DNA of 64,000 bases from Polyangiaceae bacterium (GTDB lineage Bacteria > Myxococcota_A > Polyangia > Polyangiales > Polyangiaceae), in contig JADJXL010000001.1 in assembly GCA_016715885.1 (NCBI GenBank), positions 248,001 to 312,000 on the forward strand. The letters are read 5' to 3'. The stretch's first letter is position 1. The number at the start of each line of letters is the position of its first letter. The notes beneath the pieces are model-generated. The model was not told the origin of the DNA and made no database searches. It was given only the letters and a program-made list of their open reading frames with translations. The translations under genes and the position numbers were made by a program. Positions 63,057 to 64,000 of this stretch are shown here, one piece after another.

Positions 63057-64000
63057 CAGACCTGACGAGCGATCCCACCCTTCCCGACGCAAATCACGAA
63101 GCGCCGCCGGATGCCGATACCTCGAATCCGACGGCCATTGCGGAAAAACCCCAGCGCAACCGTATGCGCTGGGCGCTCCGGTTGGTCGCCGTGCTCGTCG
63201 TCGTCGCCGGTGCATTCATCATGTTCGGCAAACCGGATCCCCCTCGGGCACCCGCAATCGTGCCGGACATCCCCCGCGTCGAAGGCAAGACCATCGTCAT
63301 TTCGGCATCCTTCCGCGCTCGAGCCGGCATCGAAATCGAAGAAGTGAAGCAAGCGCCGCTCGTGCCGAAGCTGCGCCTCGTGGGCACCGTCGACTTCGAC
63401 CCGAACCACGTCGCCGCCGTCGGCACGCGCATTCGAGGGCTCGTACGCAAACTCAATAAAATCGAAGGCGACAAAGTCTCCAAGGACGACGTGCTCGCGG
63501 AAATCGAGAGCGCCGAGCTTGGTGAAGCCCAAGCGCAGGTCGTCGTCGCCGATGCGCATGCGAAAGCCGCGGCCATCAATGAATCGCGTGAGCGGGACCT
63601 TGCGGAACGAAACTTGACCACCGCGCGCGAATACGAAGTCGCAACCGCAACGCGCAAAGAGCAGAAAGCGCTCCTCCACGCAGCTCGTCAGCGCGTCACC
63701 GCATTGTCCGGGGGCGCCGCGAGCCCCTTCGGCGTGTACATGTTGCGCGCACCTCTCGCAGGAACCGTCGTCGAACGGCACATCTCCCCCGGCCAATCCG
63801 TCGACGATCACCTCGTCGCGTTTCGCGTGGCAAACCTCGACCACCTCTGGGTCGACCTCGCTGTCTTCGAAAGCAACCTCGACGCCATTCACAAAGACGA
63901 CCCCGTCGAAATCACGCGCGCCGGCAAAGACGACGAACCCATCGTCGGACGCATCGCCCACGTAGGCGAAATCGTCGACAAGTTCACTCGCACGGCCGAG
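63053..64000 (+). CDS. RND efflux periplasmic adaptor (CzcB/CusB type), cut by window end
   Basis: ATG 63053 overlaps the TolC-like stop by ATGA. The first 316 residues are present. After a cytoplasmic tail, one transmembrane helix (about 42-58, RLVAVLVVVAGAFIMFG) anchors it. Then follow a beta-barrel region (RAGIEIEEVKQAPLVPKLRL) and a lipoyl/hairpin part: GLVRKLNKIEGDKVSKDD, then EIESAELGEAQAQ, and LRAPLAGTVVERHISPGQSV, typical of membrane-fusion proteins. It links the inner-membrane RND pump with the outer-membrane tunnel; the metal is unknown. The gene runs off the end at 64000. Confidence 0.88.
   Translation, partial: MTDLTSDPTLPDANHEAPPDADTSNPTAIAEKPQRNRMRWALRLVAVLVVVAGAFIMFGKPDPPRAPAIVPDIPRVEGKTIVISASFRARAGIEIEEVKQAPLVPKLRLVGTVDFDPNHVAAVGTRIRGLVRKLNKIEGDKVSKDDVLAEIESAELGEAQAQVVVADAHAKAAAINESRERDLAERNLTTAREYEVATATRKEQKALLHAARQRVTALSGGAASPFGVYMLRAPLAGTVVERHISPGQSVDDHLVAFRVANLDHLWVDLAVFESNLDAIHKDDPVEITRAGKDDEPIVGRIAHVGEIVDKFTRTAE

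Overview
The window looks like chromosomal DNA from a myxobacterium, probably of the Polyangiales/Sorangiineae type. The signs are high G+C, two secreted proteins ending in MYXO-CTERM-like sorting tails (short Cys motif, hydrophobic helix, Arg cluster), many lipoproteins with Gly/Ser linkers, large multi-domain histidine kinases, an nSTAND/WD40 regulator and AHH-toxin/imm11 pairs. This is inference from gene content; there is no rRNA or other marker.

Layout. 0-4 kb: tRNA-Thr(CGU), a large cruciform-forming element, a secreted protein, a VanZ-like membrane protein with an XRE regulator, an unknown protein and a small lipoprotein. 4.1-6.3 kb: sugar transferase plus B12-binding radical SAM protein. 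5.3-17.4 kb: nearly every gene is broken by one or more single-base frameshifts, often at short homopolymers (radical SAM, YhhN lysoplasmalogenase, exported pirin, an unknown protein, a lipoprotein, an MscS channel, two MYXO-CTERM proteins, a cytochrome-type lipoprotein). The following 46 kb shows none, so this stretch is either locally poor sequence or a decaying block.

19.8-29.0 kb: two copies of a lipoprotein AHH-nuclease toxin plus imm11 immunity gene flank a 1570-residue nSTAND ATPase with about 16 WD40 repeats; the second copy also has a SUKH immunity gene. The toxins resemble the SitA class of myxobacterial kin-discrimination lipoproteins. 30.7-38.8 kb: a signalling cluster of three histidine kinases and CheR. 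38.9-40.8 kb: a convergent two-gene OLD-like ATPase/Toprim (DUF3226) unit resembling PARIS-type defence. 41-46.8 kb: lipoprotein, UPF0262, TonB/TonB-receptor fusion, PEBP. 46.9-49.8 kb: SDR and Old Yellow Enzyme operon, followed by a PIN toxin/antitoxin pair bounded by a perfect 30-bp direct repeat. 49.8-53.6 kb: PfpI, BlaI/M56 pair with a two-dyad operator, and a membrane-anchored peroxiredoxin with an in-frame TGA in place of its peroxidatic Cys codon, followed by a bacterial-SECIS-like hairpin: a probable selenoprotein. 54-61.4 kb: AAA/PD-(D/E)XK protein, malic enzyme MaeB, HAD-HerA-like fusion, PRC-barrel/DUF2382 stress protein. 61.7-64 kb: start of a CzcC/CzcB-type metal efflux operon running off the edge.

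An approximately 150-bp palindromic intergenic element occurs twice in opposite orientation (16.9 and 61.4 kb), each time just after a stop codon. Strongest leads: the selenoprotein, the duplicated toxin-immunity modules, the repeat-bounded TA cassette and the ATPase/Toprim pair.
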